The notes below the pieces were generated by a model, which did no database searches, was not told where the DNA came from, and saw nothing but the letters and a program-made list of their open reading frames with translations. Below, piece after piece: positions 47,310 to 56,444 of a stretch of DNA of 64,000 bases. Position numbers and translations under genes: made by a program. Origin of the DNA: Mangrovicoccus ximenensis (lineage in GTDB: Bacteria > Pseudomonadota > Alphaproteobacteria > Rhodobacterales > Rhodobacteraceae); the NCBI RefSeq assembly GCF_003056725.1, contig NZ_QBKZ01000014.1, positions 49,240 through 113,239 on the forward strand, written 5' to 3'. How positions within the stretch are numbered: the first letter of the stretch is position 1; every line of letters starts with the position of its first letter.

Positions 47310-49106
47310 TTGACATATCGCGCAGGATGGACCGGCTGGCTGCTGGCCGCACTTCTGTCGGCAGGGCTCGCGCAGGCCGAGCCGCAGCATGGCATCGCCA
47401 TGTACGGAGAGCCGGCGCTGCCGCCGGATTACGCCTCCCTGCCCTATGCCAATCCCGGGGCGCCGAAGGGCGGGCAGATCGTCTTCGCCGAACAGGGCGG
47501 CTTCGACAGCCTCAACCCGCATATCCTTAAGGGCCGCGCCCCTTGGGGCGTCTATTCCCATGTCTTCGAGTCGATGCTGGGCCGGTCCTATGACGAGCCG
47601 TTCACGCTCTACGGCCTCTTGGCCGAAACCGTGGAGACCGGGCCGGACCGCGAGTGGGTGGAATTCACCATCCGCCCGGAGGCGAAGTTTTCCGACGGCA
47701 CCCCGGTGACGGTCGAGGACGCGATCTGGTCCTACGAGACGCTCGGCACCCAGGGCCATCCGCGGTTCCTCGGCAGCTGGCAGAAGGTCGACAAGATCGA
47801 ACAGACCGGCGAGCGGTCGTTCCGCATCACCTTCAACACGCCCGACCGCGAGATGCCGCTGATCATGGGGCTGCGCCCGATCTTCAAGAAGGCGCAGTGG
47901 GAGGGCAAGGATTTCGCCGACAGCTCGCTGGTCCCGCCGATCGGCTCCTCGCCCTACCCGATCGCCGAATTCGAGCCCGGCCGCTTCATCAATTTCCGCC
48001 GCAATCCCGGCTACTGGGGCAAGGACCTGGCCTTCAATGCCGGGCGCAACAACCTCGACCTGATCCGCTACGAGTATTTCGCCGATGCCAGCGTGATCTT
48101 CGAAGCGTTCAAGGCAGGCGAGATCAGCGTCTACCGCGAGGGCAATGCCGCGCGCTGGGAGGACAGCTTCGATTTCCCGCTGGTGCGCGAGGGCGCGGTG
48201 TCCAAGGCCGAGATCCCGCATGAGCGGCCCTCGGGCATCACCGGCCTGGTGATGAACACCCGCCGCGGCATCTTCGCCGACTGGCGGGTGCGCGAGGCGA
48301 TGCTGCTGGCCTTCAACTACGAATTCATCGCCCAGACCCAGAATGGCGGCCGCGACCCGCGGATCTGCTCGTATTTCTGCAACTCGGTGCTGGCCATGCA
48401 GCCCGGCCCGGCGGAAGGCCGGGTCAAGGAGCTCCTGGAGCCCTTCGCCGACCAGCTCCTGCCCGGCGCGCTCGACGGCTATGCCCTGCCCGAGGGCGAC
48501 GGCACCGCCCGCAACCGCGCCAACCTGCGCAAGGCGGCGGCACTGCTCGACGAGGCCGGCTGGACCCCGCGCGACGGCCGGCTCCACAATGCCGACGGAC
48601 AGCCCTTCGATTTCGAGATCCTGATCCGGCAGGGCTCGACCGAGTCGCAGGCGATCGTCAACATCTTCGCGCAGGCGCTGGACCGGCTGGGCATCCGCGT
48701 GCGCACCACCACGATCGACAGCGCCCAGTACAACGAGCGCACCAACAGCTACGATTTCGACATGACCTTCTACACGCGGGCCCTGTCGCTGTCCCCCGGC
48801 AACGAGCAGATGCTCTACTGGAGCGCCGAGGCCGCCGACACGCCCGGCTCGCGCAACTGGATGGGCATGAAGAGCCCCGCCGCCGAGGCGATGATCCGCA
48901 CCATGCTGGAAACCGCCGATGCCGAGGAATTCCAGTCCGCCGTGCGCGCTCTCGACCGCGTGCTGACAACCGGGCGCTACGTGATCCCGCTGTGGTATTC
49001 GCAGGTCTCGCGCCTGGCCCACGATGCCACGCTGCATTACCCCGAAAAGCTGCCGCTCTACGGCGACTGGCCGGGCTGGCAGCCGGATGTCTGGTGGTCC
49101 GAATGA
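47310..49106 (+). CDS. YejA-like oligopeptide/microcin C-type binding protein
   Basis: About 598 residues, periplasmic. I chose TTG 47310 because AGGA lies eight bases upstream and the signal peptide then begins at once (LTYRAGWTGWLLAALLSAGL, cleavage after AQA); GTG 47259 is the longer alternative. The family-5 binding-protein start HGIAMYGEPALPPDYASLPY then ANPGAPKGGQIVFAEQGGF matches the YejA group. KYSDGTPVTVEDAIWSYE-like text (AKFSDGTPVTVEDAIWSYET) is typical. The usual permease and ATPase genes are absent downstream, so it is an orphan. Confidence 0.85.
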   Translation: MTYRAGWTGWLLAALLSAGLAQAEPQHGIAMYGEPALPPDYASLPYANPGAPKGGQIVFAEQGGFDSLNPHILKGRAPWGVYSHVFESMLGRSYDEPFTLYGLLAETVETGPDREWVEFTIRPEAKFSDGTPVTVEDAIWSYETLGTQGHPRFLGSWQKVDKIEQTGERSFRITFNTPDREMPLIMGLRPIFKKAQWEGKDFADSSLVPPIGSSPYPIAEFEPGRFINFRRNPGYWGKDLAFNAGRNNLDLIRYEYFADASVIFEAFKAGEISVYREGNAARWEDSFDFPLVREGAVSKAEIPHERPSGITGLVMNTRRGIFADWRVREAMLLAFNYEFIAQTQNGGRDPRICSYFCNSVLAMQPGPAEGRVKELLEPFADQLLPGALDGYALPEGDGTARNRANLRKAAALLDEAGWTPRDGRLHNADGQPFDFEILIRQGSTESQAIVNIFAQALDRLGIRVRTTTIDSAQYNERTNSYDFDMTFYTRALSLSPGNEQMLYWSAEAADTPGSRNWMGMKSPAAEAMIRTMLETADAEEFQSAVRALDRVLTTGRYVIPLWYSQVSRLAHDATLHYPEKLPLYGDWPGWQPDVWWSE

Positions 49107-49642
49107 CCTGACCCGGCCATCTTCCGCATCGCGTCCAGTCCGGCCCCGTGCCGCCTCCGGAAGCGGGCCGGGGGCCGGATGCACCGCCCGCAGCGGAGCC
49201 GGATGCCAGGGACCGCTCCCGGCACATGCGCACATGACGGCCAAGCTGTGCGCAGGCGACCGCGGCCACGGCGGCGGACAGTCCGCGGTCCCTCCTCGCG
49301 ATGGGCTGCGCCAATCGTCCCCGCCCGAACGGCAGCCGCCCTGAACTGCTCTGCCGACAGGCGCCGTCAAGGATCTGCCGTGCCTCCGCTGCGCGTCACG
49401 AACCGACGCAACGGCATGGCGGCCCCCAGAAGGCGCTCCGCCTCACGCGCCGACGACCGCAGCGGCACGCGCTGCCATGCGAAGACCTGACCAAGAAAAC
49501 CGCGCCAAGGCGCCTTGAAAGCTGCCTTCGACCATGTCCTTTCCGGTCATCCTGGCGCCGGACCGCGGCCGGCACGGCCTGCCATCGCGGCCGCGGGCGG
49601 GCCCGGCTTGCCTGCGGCGCCCTGCCGGGGTAGCCCCTGAAC
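49107..49642. other. Gap after yejA-like gene, no gene recognised
   Basis: About 0.5 kb where permease genes would be expected. Only chance frames are visible and no transposase text. GGCGGACAGTCCGCGG near 49273 is a small palindrome. The region is probably a deletion scar. Confidence 0.35.
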
Positions 49643-50450
49643 ATGGAGTCGCTGATCGATCTGTCCCCGCCGCCGCCCTGTCCGCAGGCGTTCAACTTGG
49701 CCGGCCATGTGCTGGGCCGCGCCAAGGACGATCCCGACAAGATCGCGCTGGCGGTGCTGAAGCTCTCGGGCTCGGAACGCTGGAGCTACGGACGGCTCGA
49801 GGCCACCGTGCTGGGGCTGGCCGGAGCGCTGCGGGCGCAGGGCCTGTCCGAAGGCGACCGGGTGCTCATGCGGCTGGGCAACACCGTCGAATTCCCGCTG
49901 GCCTATCTGGCCGCGATCGCCGCCGGGCTGGTGCCGGTGCCGACCTCCCCGCAGCTGACCGGCCCCGAAATCACCCGGCTGGCCGCCGATCTGGAGCCCG
50001 CGCTGATCTTCGCGGGCGAGGGCATCGCCCTGCCCGATCCCTGCCCCTGCCCGGTCGTCACCGAGGCCGAGCTGCATGACATGGCCGGCCATGCCCCGGC
50101 CGAGCCGGTGACCGGCGATCCGGACCGGCCGGCCTATATCGTCTATACCTCCGGCACCTCCGGCAGCCCGCGCGGCGTGGTCCATGCCCATCGCGCGATC
50201 TGGGCGCGGCAGATGATGATGCAGGGCTGGTACGGGCTGACCGCGGCCGACCGGCTGCTCCATGCCGGGGCCTTCAACTGGACCTATACGCTCGGCACCG
50301 GGCTGATGGACCCTTGGACGATGGGCGCGACCGCGCTGATCCCGGCGGCGGGCATCGCGCCTGCGCAGCTGCCGCTGCTGCTGAAGCGCCATGACGCCAC
50401 CATCTTCGCCGCCGCGCCGGGCGTGTTCCGCCAGATGCTGCGGTCCCAGC
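49643..50450 (+). pseudogene. 3'-truncated acyl-CoA synthetase (AMP-binding)
   Basis: About 268 native residues: MESLIDLSPPPPCPQAFNLA onward, with YIVYTSGTSGSPRGVVHAHR (the ATP/AMP-binding P-loop motif) and HAGAFNWTYTLGTGLMDPW. The start resembles benzoate-CoA-ligase-like enzymes. Sequence after VFRQMLR (about 50445) is the reverse strand of an RTX gene and stops at 50482. The C-terminal half, including the A8/A10 core motifs, is missing, so the enzyme cannot work. Confidence 0.8.
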
Positions 50451-53400
50451 CCCGTCCGCCGGTCAGCACGTCACCGCCGTAGCCACCGGCAATCCGGTCG
50501 GCCCCGGTTCCGCCATCGACGGTGTCCGCGCCGATGCCGCCGCGGATCGCGTCCCGGCCGCCGCCGCCGAAGAGCATGTCGGCCCCCTTGCCGCCCTCGA
50601 TGAGGTCATCGCCGTCCTGGCCGAGGATGGTGTCCTCGCCATCGGTTCCGGCCAGGATGTCGTCGCCGTCCGTGCCGGTCCGGACCTCCGGCGCGCTGCC
50701 TGCCGGGGTGCCGCCATGGAGCCGGACGACCTCGACATTGTCATAGGCCGTGTCCGGCGCGCCCCAGTTGTAGAGCCCGAAGGTCCCCGAGCCGATCGTG
50801 TGGATTTCCACCGGCGCGAAGACGCGGAACCCGTCCAGCCAGACCGAGATCTGGCCGCCGGCGATATCGAGGCGCAGGCTGTTGCTGCCCGAGACGTCGT
50901 AGTCGGGCGAGCCCTGCCATTCCATGTTCTCGATGCCGCCGACCACCGAGACCAGCTGCGAGGTGCCGCCCGTCCGGTCGAGCTCCAGCTTGTAGTAGTT
51001 CCCGGCATCCTGGTAGTGGAACAGGATGCCGACCGCGCCGCCCGAGGGCGCCGTGAAATCGAGGGCGACCGAGTAGTCTTCCCAGGCATAGGCCTCCGCC
51101 ACGTCGTAGAGCGCATAGGTGCCCTTGCGCAGCGCATGGAAGCCGTCGCCCAGCGGCGACCAGTCCAGCGCCCACCAGCTCGACGGCGCGGTGTCGCCCG
51201 ACCCCATCAGCTGGTAGCTGTAGCGGTTCGCCGACTGCACCAGCGCGCCGTCGATCACCTGCCAGCCGGCCGCCTGGCCGAGCTCGCCCTCGTCGACGAA
51301 GGCGAAGGCGCCCGCGCCATCCGAGAAATCCTCGGCCAGCAGGATGTCCTGCTGCGCGACCACCTCGATCACAGTCGTGTCGCTGTCGCTCTCGCCGCCT
51401 TCGGTGACGTCGAGCCGCATCAGGTGGCGGCCGATCCCGAGCGCGACCGTCGTGTCGCCCGAGCCGAAGCTCTCGCCGTTCTCCGACCAGGTGCCGGTTT
51501 CGGGCGCGTCCAGCGTCACCGTCACGGTCCCGTCCCCGTCGGTGTCGAGCACGCGCATCGACGGCCCGGCATCGGCGATCAGCGACCCCGCCTGTACCGA
51601 GACATAGTCGATATCGGCGCGGAAGGTGCCGTTGTGGAACACGCCGACCGAGCCTGCCAGCGCCTCGCCCTCGTCGATCACCGCGCCGCCGAACAGAACC
51701 TGTCCTCCGGCCGCGGCCATCAGAACGCCATTGTCGATGGACAGCTCGGCGACGAACTTCATGTCCCAGGCCGGAACGCTGTCCTGCTGCGCCAGCACGG
51801 AGGTTTCGCCGGCGGCGGTTTTCAGCAGCCGGATCCGGCTGTTGGCCACGTCGAATTCCAGCGCGTAGGCCGAGCCGTCGGCCTGCACGCCCGCCAGCAG
51901 CCCCATCGCCTGGTCGTTCTCGTTCTCGATCTCGGCCGAGACCGTGTAATTGTCCCAGGCTGCCATCCCGGCCCCCGTGTAGACGATGGCGCCCGCATTG
52001 CCCGAGGTGTTCGCCTGCAGGTGCCCGGCCTCGGTGCCGGTCCCGGAATTGGCCGCGCCGGCCGCCGCCCAGAGACCCGACTGCACCGTCCAGCCATCCA
52101 GGGTGCCGTCATCGAACCCGTCGAACAGCAGCGTGCCGCCGTCGATCCCGGCGACCAGCACCGTGTCGGTGCTGACGGTGCCCTCCGCATCCGCAAGGGT
52201 CAGCGTGTAGTGGCGGGCGCCGCCCTGCCCCGCGATCTCGGCCACGAGGCCCTCGGCCACCCTGTTGCCGTCCCGGTCGGTCCAGACCGCGCTGGCGACC
52301 TGCCCGAGATAGTCGACCGAGCCCGACCCGTCGAGCGTCACCGTGCCGCCCGCGCCGAGATCCACCGTCTGGTTGCCGCCCGCCGCCGCGTGGAACTGGA
52401 TCTCGGGCGTCCCGATGCCGATGCCGTCCAGGGTCTCCTGGCCCTCGCGATAGGCACCCGTCAGGTCGAGATCGCTGCCCTGTCCGGCCGACAGGTCCTG
52501 GGTCATGGTTCCGGAGCCCAGGGCCGGCGTGAAATCGCCCTGCGCGAAATCGAACTGGACGCCGTTGACGCCCTCGGGCAGCGCCGCGAAGGGACCGGTT
52601 CCGCCGACGGTTCCGAGTGCCGCGACCTCTCCGGCGGTCAGGGAGGTCTCGACGAAGGCGAAGGCGGCCAGAGCCGAGCCCGAAGGGGTCTCGTTGCCGT
52701 TGTCGCCGAAGACGATGAAGCCGCCCTCCTGCACGATGTAGCTGTCGCCCGACAGGATCTGCGTGCCCATCTGGACGCCGTCGACGTATTTGTCGAGCCG
52801 GTAGGACGAGCCGTAGGCATCCGTCGCGGTGAAGACCGCCGTGACCCGCGCCCATTGGCCGGTCGCGAACGGCCCGTCATCCTGGCCTGCCGTGCCGATC
52901 AGGCCGCCGCCGCCGCCGCCCTGCAGCCAGAGATCGCTATCCGAGAGGTTGGTCCGGTCGACCTGGAGGATCGAGACCAGCCCCAGCTCCTCGGGCAGGT
53001 ACATGTCCCAGACCATCGTGTAGTTGAGATATTTCGCGCCGCCGCCCGCGGGCGCGAAGCCCGGATCGACCAGCAGGCCGTTCGACGCGTCGAATTGCGG
53101 CGTGGCGATGATGCCGCCCGCCGCATCGCCGCCGGGCAGCGCCGGGAAGCCGAGGCTTTCCGCCGTGCCGGAGGCGACCTCCTGGATCTCGGCCTCGCTG
53201 CCGCCCTCGGAAGACCCGGCGCCTTCGCGGGACGGCTCGGCATCGCCGCGGGAACCGGACATGTAGCGGCCGAGCTGCTCGTAATAGGTCTCGGTATGGA
53301 CCGCGCCGTTGTCGGGGTCGATCACGACGAGGCGCATCGCGCCGTTGCCGCCATTGCCGCCGATCGCGGTGTCGCCGTCGGTCTGGGTCTCGGTCGAGAC

Positions 53401-54630
53401 GCCGTTCTGGTAGTTGACCAGCTGCTGGACCACCGCGTTGCCGCTCTCGCCGTAATGCACGATGGTCTCGGCGCCGTCGCCGAAGACATGGCCGGAGAAG
53501 ACGAAGCTGACATTGGCGTGCTTCGAGACCAGCTCGCTCCACATGTCGCGTCCGTCATTGACCGACTCGGGGCTGTCGGACATGCCGTAGTTCTTGCCGG
53601 TTCCCTCGGCATAGATCGCCCCCGAGCGCGGCCCGGCGATGTCCGCCATGTTGGTGTAGTGGTGCGTCATCACGACGGCGCGGCGGTCGGCATGTTCGGC
53701 CAGCACTTCGCCGCCCCAGCGCAGCACGTCGTCACGCGCGCCGAATTCCAGCGACAGGACGACCCAGCCGGTGCCGTCGGGCGCGGTGAAGAGCTTGTAG
53801 TTGTTGGCCGTCGAGCTGCCGCCGTCATAGATGCCGCCCGCGTCCTGCGCGAAATAGCGGTCTTCGCCGAAATACGCATCCTGGTTGGTGGTGTGGTCGT
53901 TCGCGCTGCCGCCCGCGGCCTGGTCATGGTTGCCGGTGACCAGGGTGTAGGGAATGCCCGCCGCCTCGAGGATCCCGTAGGCTTCCGAGACATTTTCCCA
54001 TTGCGCCAGCGTGTTCGAGCCGGTGACGTCGCCGACATGCAGCACGGCGGCGATGCCGAGCCCGCCGGCATTGTCGGCCACCCAGCGGTTCATCGCCGCG
54101 ATGACGTTGTCCTGCTCCTGCCCGGAATAGTTCTGGGTGTCGGGATAGACGACCAGCGCATAGGCGTTCTCGCCCGCGACCCGCATCCGGAAGCTGTCCG
54201 AGGCGGCATTGCCATGGGCATCGGTCGCGGTGACGGTGACGTCGTCATAGCCGAGCGCGGTGCCGGTGACGGTCAGGACGCCGTCCGCGAGGCTCCAGCC
54301 GAGGCTGCCCTCGCCCGCCGTTTCGACCGCATAGCTCAGCCCCTCGCCCGCGAAGACCTCCGACAGGTCGATCTCGACGGCCTCGCCTTCGGCAAGCAGC
54401 CGGTGGGTGATCTCGGAGAGGACCTCGACCGCGGCATAGCTGCGGTCGGTCAGCGTCGCGCCGCCCGCCGTCGCGGCCACCCGGCCGTCCTGGCTGCCCC
54501 CGGCAAAGTCGAAGATCGCCGCCTCTGCCCCGCCGAAGGCCTCCGCCGGGATCGCCTCGGCGGTAGCGCCCCGGTGCGTCGCCGCCCCGTCGGTGAAGGC
54601 GTATTTATGGTGCCACGCCGGGAGTCGCAA
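50284..54630 (-). CDS. Secreted metallophosphoesterase with RTX repeats, 3'-truncated
   Basis: About 1390 native residues, then a nonsense tail read from the antisense of an acyl-CoA synthetase. An N-terminal cadherin-like region precedes a calcineurin-type phosphoesterase: YPDTQNYSG (~162), HVGDVTG (~198), VTGNHDQ (~231), VMTHHYTN (~320) and FSGHVFGDG supply metal and catalytic residues. Beta-sandwich (LamG-like) modules follow. Near 1305-1385 come RTX nonapeptides (DGDDILAGTDGEDTILGQDG; GGGGRDAIRGGIGADTVDGG). The type I secretion signal beyond is lost at about 50452. The start is TTG 54630. It was probably a secreted nuclease or phosphatase. Confidence 0.8.
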   Translation of the reverse strand: MRLPAWHHKYAFTDGAATHRGATAEAIPAEAFGGAEAAIFDFAGGSQDGRVAATAGGATLTDRSYAAVEVLSEITHRLLAEGEAVEIDLSEVFAGEGLSYAVETAGEGSLGWSLADGVLTVTGTALGYDDVTVTATDAHGNAASDSFRMRVAGENAYALVVYPDTQNYSGQEQDNVIAAMNRWVADNAGGLGIAAVLHVGDVTGSNTLAQWENVSEAYGILEAAGIPYTLVTGNHDQAAGGSANDHTTNQDAYFGEDRYFAQDAGGIYDGGSSTANNYKLFTAPDGTGWVVLSLEFGARDDVLRWGGEVLAEHADRRAVVMTHHYTNMADIAGPRSGAIYAEGTGKNYGMSDSPESVNDGRDMWSELVSKHANVSFVFSGHVFGDGAETIVHYGESGNAVVQQLVNYQNGVSTETQTDGDTAIGGNGGNGAMRLVVIDPDNGAVHTETYYEQLGRYMSGSRGDAEPSREGAGSSEGGSEAEIQEVASGTAESLGFPALPGGDAAGGIIATPQFDASNGLLVDPGFAPAGGGAKYLNYTMVWDMYLPEELGLVSILQVDRTNLSDSDLWLQGGGGGGLIGTAGQDDGPFATGQWARVTAVFTATDAYGSSYRLDKYVDGVQMGTQILSGDSYIVQEGGFIVFGDNGNETPSGSALAAFAFVETSLTAGEVAALGTVGGTGPFAALPEGVNGVQFDFAQGDFTPALGSGTMTQDLSAGQGSDLDLTGAYREGQETLDGIGIGTPEIQFHAAAGGNQTVDLGAGGTVTLDGSGSVDYLGQVASAVWTDRDGNRVAEGLVAEIAGQGGARHYTLTLADAEGTVSTDTVLVAGIDGGTLLFDGFDDGTLDGWTVQSGLWAAAGAANSGTGTEAGHLQANTSGNAGAIVYTGAGMAAWDNYTVSAEIENENDQAMGLLAGVQADGSAYALEFDVANSRIRLLKTAAGETSVLAQQDSVPAWDMKFVAELSIDNGVLMAAAGGQVLFGGAVIDEGEALAGSVGVFHNGTFRADIDYVSVQAGSLIADAGPSMRVLDTDGDGTVTVTLDAPETGTWSENGESFGSGDTTVALGIGRHLMRLDVTEGGESDSDTTVIEVVAQQDILLAEDFSDGAGAFAFVDEGELGQAAGWQVIDGALVQSANRYSYQLMGSGDTAPSSWWALDWSPLGDGFHALRKGTYALYDVAEAYAWEDYSVALDFTAPSGGAVGILFHYQDAGNYYKLELDRTGGTSQLVSVVGGIENMEWQGSPDYDVSGSNSLRLDIAGGQISVWLDGFRVFAPVEIHTIGSGTFGLYNWGAPDTAYDNVEVVRLHGGTPAGSAPEVRTGTDGDDILAGTDGEDTILGQDGDDLIEGGKGADMLFGGGGRDAIRGGIGADTVDGGTGADRIAGGYGGDVLTGGRGWDRSIWRNTPGAAAKMVASWRFSSSGSCAGAMPAAGISAVAPIVQGSISPVPSV

Positions 54631-54743
54631 GTGCTTTTTTCGGAAAACGTCGCATTTTCTTCACGAGCCCGGATTACGCTCGGAAATTCAGCTCCTTGCG
54701 CATTCCGCCTGTCCCAGCCTGGCGCCGGGCACCAGTCGCCGAG

Positions 54744-55394
54744 CTAGCGGCGCGCCGCCTTCTGCCGGTCCCGTGGAATCGTCCGCATGCCGATCAGCAA
54801 GGCTGCGAGCGCCAGATAGACCATCGGCTCCAGCTGCCACCCCTTGCGCAGCATCACGAAATGCACCGCGCCGAGCAGCACGGCAGGATAGACGAGCCGG
54901 TGCAGCCGCCGCCAGGCGGCGCCCCCCATCCGGCGGATCGCTCCGTTCCAAGAGGTCAGCGCAAGCGGCACCAGCAACAGCAGCCCCGCCATTCCGATGG
55001 TCACATAGGGCCGCTTGACGATATCCGCCCAGGCCGCCGCAAGCCCCTGCACATCCAGAACGGCCCAGGTCAGGACATGGCAGCACAGATAGAAGAACGC
55101 CGTCAGCCCGATCGCCCGGCGGAACCGCATCAGGTTGATGCCGGCAAAGCGGCGCAGAGGCGTCACCGCCAGGCCCGCCAGCAGCAGCCAGAGCGCCCAG
55201 AGGCCCAGCCTGTGCTCAACCGCCTCCACCGGCTCGATGCCGATCCGCCCGGTCGCGCCCTGCCAGAACAGCCAGGCAACCGGCAGGACAGAGAGCGGAT
55301 AGAGCGGCCAGGCCGGGACCTGCGCCAGCGCCCGGTTCAGCCGGGCGCGCAGCGGCGCCCGCTCAGAAGTTCCGGGACAGGTCCATGCCATCAT
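54744..55394 (-). CDS. msrQ: MsrQ haem-binding membrane subunit
   Basis: About 216 residues, six transmembrane helices, haem b. It passes electrons to MsrP. His residues in [23 protein letters not shown] and GAVHFVMLR are the probable haem ligands. ATG 55394 (or 55391) overlaps the msrP 3' end by ~30 bp, so the pair is co-translated. Confidence 0.85.
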   Translation of the reverse strand: MMAWTCPGTSERAPLRARLNRALAQVPAWPLYPLSVLPVAWLFWQGATGRIGIEPVEAVEHRLGLWALWLLLAGLAVTPLRRFAGINLMRFRRAIGLTAFFYLCCHVLTWAVLDVQGLAAAWADIVKRPYVTIGMAGLLLLVPLALTSWNGAIRRMGGAAWRRLHRLVYPAVLLGAVHFVMLRKGWQLEPMVYLALAALLIGMRTIPRDRQKAARR

Positions 55395-56283
55395 AGAGCC
55401 CCGCAACGTATTCCCCGTAGCCATTGAACATCCGCGTCGGAATCTTCGCCGCGAAGAAGCCGCCGCCGACCCGCCGCTCGCTGGCCTGGCTCCAGCGCGG
55501 ATGGTCCACCTCCGGATTCACGTTCGAATAGAACCCGTATTCGCGCGGATTGACGATGTTCCAAGTCGCAGGCGGCTGCTCCTCGGTCAGGGTGATCCGC
55601 ACGATCGACTTGATCGACTTGAAGCCGTATTTCCAGGGCACCACCAGCCGGATCGGCGCGCCGTTCGGCTTCGGCATCTCCTCGCCGTAAAGCCCGGTCG
55701 CGAGGATGGCCAGCGGGTTCATCGCCTCGTCGAGCCTGAGCCCCTCGACATAGGGCCAGGGGATCACAGGACGGCGGGTGCCGGGCATCTCCTCGGGCCG
55801 GTAGAGCGTCTCGAAGGCAACGTATTTCGCGGACGGCTTCACCCCGACCCGGGTCAGCAGCCCGGACAGTTCGAACCCGATCCACGGCACCACCATCGAC
55901 CAGGCCTCGACGCAGCGCAGCCGGTAGATGCGCTCCTCCAGGCTCTGGCCTTTCACCAGATCGGCCAGGTCATAGCTGCCCGGCCTCTCGACCAGCCCGT
56001 CGATCTTCACCGACCAGGGATCCACGGTCATCTGCCCGGCATGGCGTGCCGGGTCCTCCTTGCCGGTGCCGAATTCGTAGAAATTGCAGTAGCCGGAGAT
56101 CTGCTCCAGCGTGTTCGGCGCCTCATCCGTCGAATAGCGGCTCGGCGCCGCGTCAAGCGCCGCTGCCGGCAGGCCTGCGCCCAGCCCGGCAAGCGCCGCG
56201 GCGCCGCCGATCAATTGGCGGCGGTTCATGAAATCCGCGCGGGGCGTGACATCGGCCCAGCCCAGATCGGGTCGAAAGCGCAT
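55363..56283 (-). CDS. msrP: MsrP methionine sulfoxide reductase
   Basis: A periplasmic molybdenum-cofactor enzyme that repairs oxidised methionine in envelope proteins. About 306 residues from ATG 56283. A twin-arginine-type signal is present ([18 protein letters not shown], after a short N-extension). [20 protein letters not shown] carries the Mo-ligating Cys. The C-terminal [20 protein letters not shown] is as in the family. Forms a unit with msrQ. Confidence 0.9.
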   Translation of the reverse strand: MRFRPDLGWADVTPRADFMNRRQLIGGAAALAGLGAGLPAAALDAAPSRYSTDEAPNTLEQISGYCNFYEFGTGKEDPARHAGQMTVDPWSVKIDGLVERPGSYDLADLVKGQSLEERIYRLRCVEAWSMVVPWIGFELSGLLTRVGVKPSAKYVAFETLYRPEEMPGTRRPVIPWPYVEGLRLDEAMNPLAILATGLYGEEMPKPNGAPIRLVVPWKYGFKSIKSIVRITLTEEQPPATWNIVNPREYGFYSNVNPEVDHPRWSQASERRVGGGFFAAKIPTRMFNGYGEYVAGLYDGMDLSRNF

Positions 56284-56397
56284 CTCGGTCTCCTCCGCAA
56301 TCCGTCCTGCCACAACCTAGGCGACAGCCGCCGCCTTTCCAAAACATAAGCTGTCACGATCCCGTCGCCGCACCGAAACATTCGGCGGCAACCTGGC

Positions 56398-56435
56398 GGG
56401 GAGAGGGGGTCCGGGGGAGAGGTCCCCCTCTCCCC
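56398..56435 (-). terminator. Terminator hairpin after FMN glutamate-synthase-family gene
   Basis: A 12-bp perfect stem, GGGGAGAGGGGG with CCCCCTCTCCCC, 14-base loop, beginning 10 bases past the stop at 56445. No T-tract. It separates this gene from msrP, which is on the same strand. Confidence 0.65.
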
Positions 56436-56444
56436 AGGCCTTGC

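Noticed and set aside
50716..54747. A 1300-codon open frame on the plus strand opposite the phosphoesterase
   Set aside because: No recognisable domain; Arg/Asp/His-rich composition typical of an antisense frame of a GC-rich gene.
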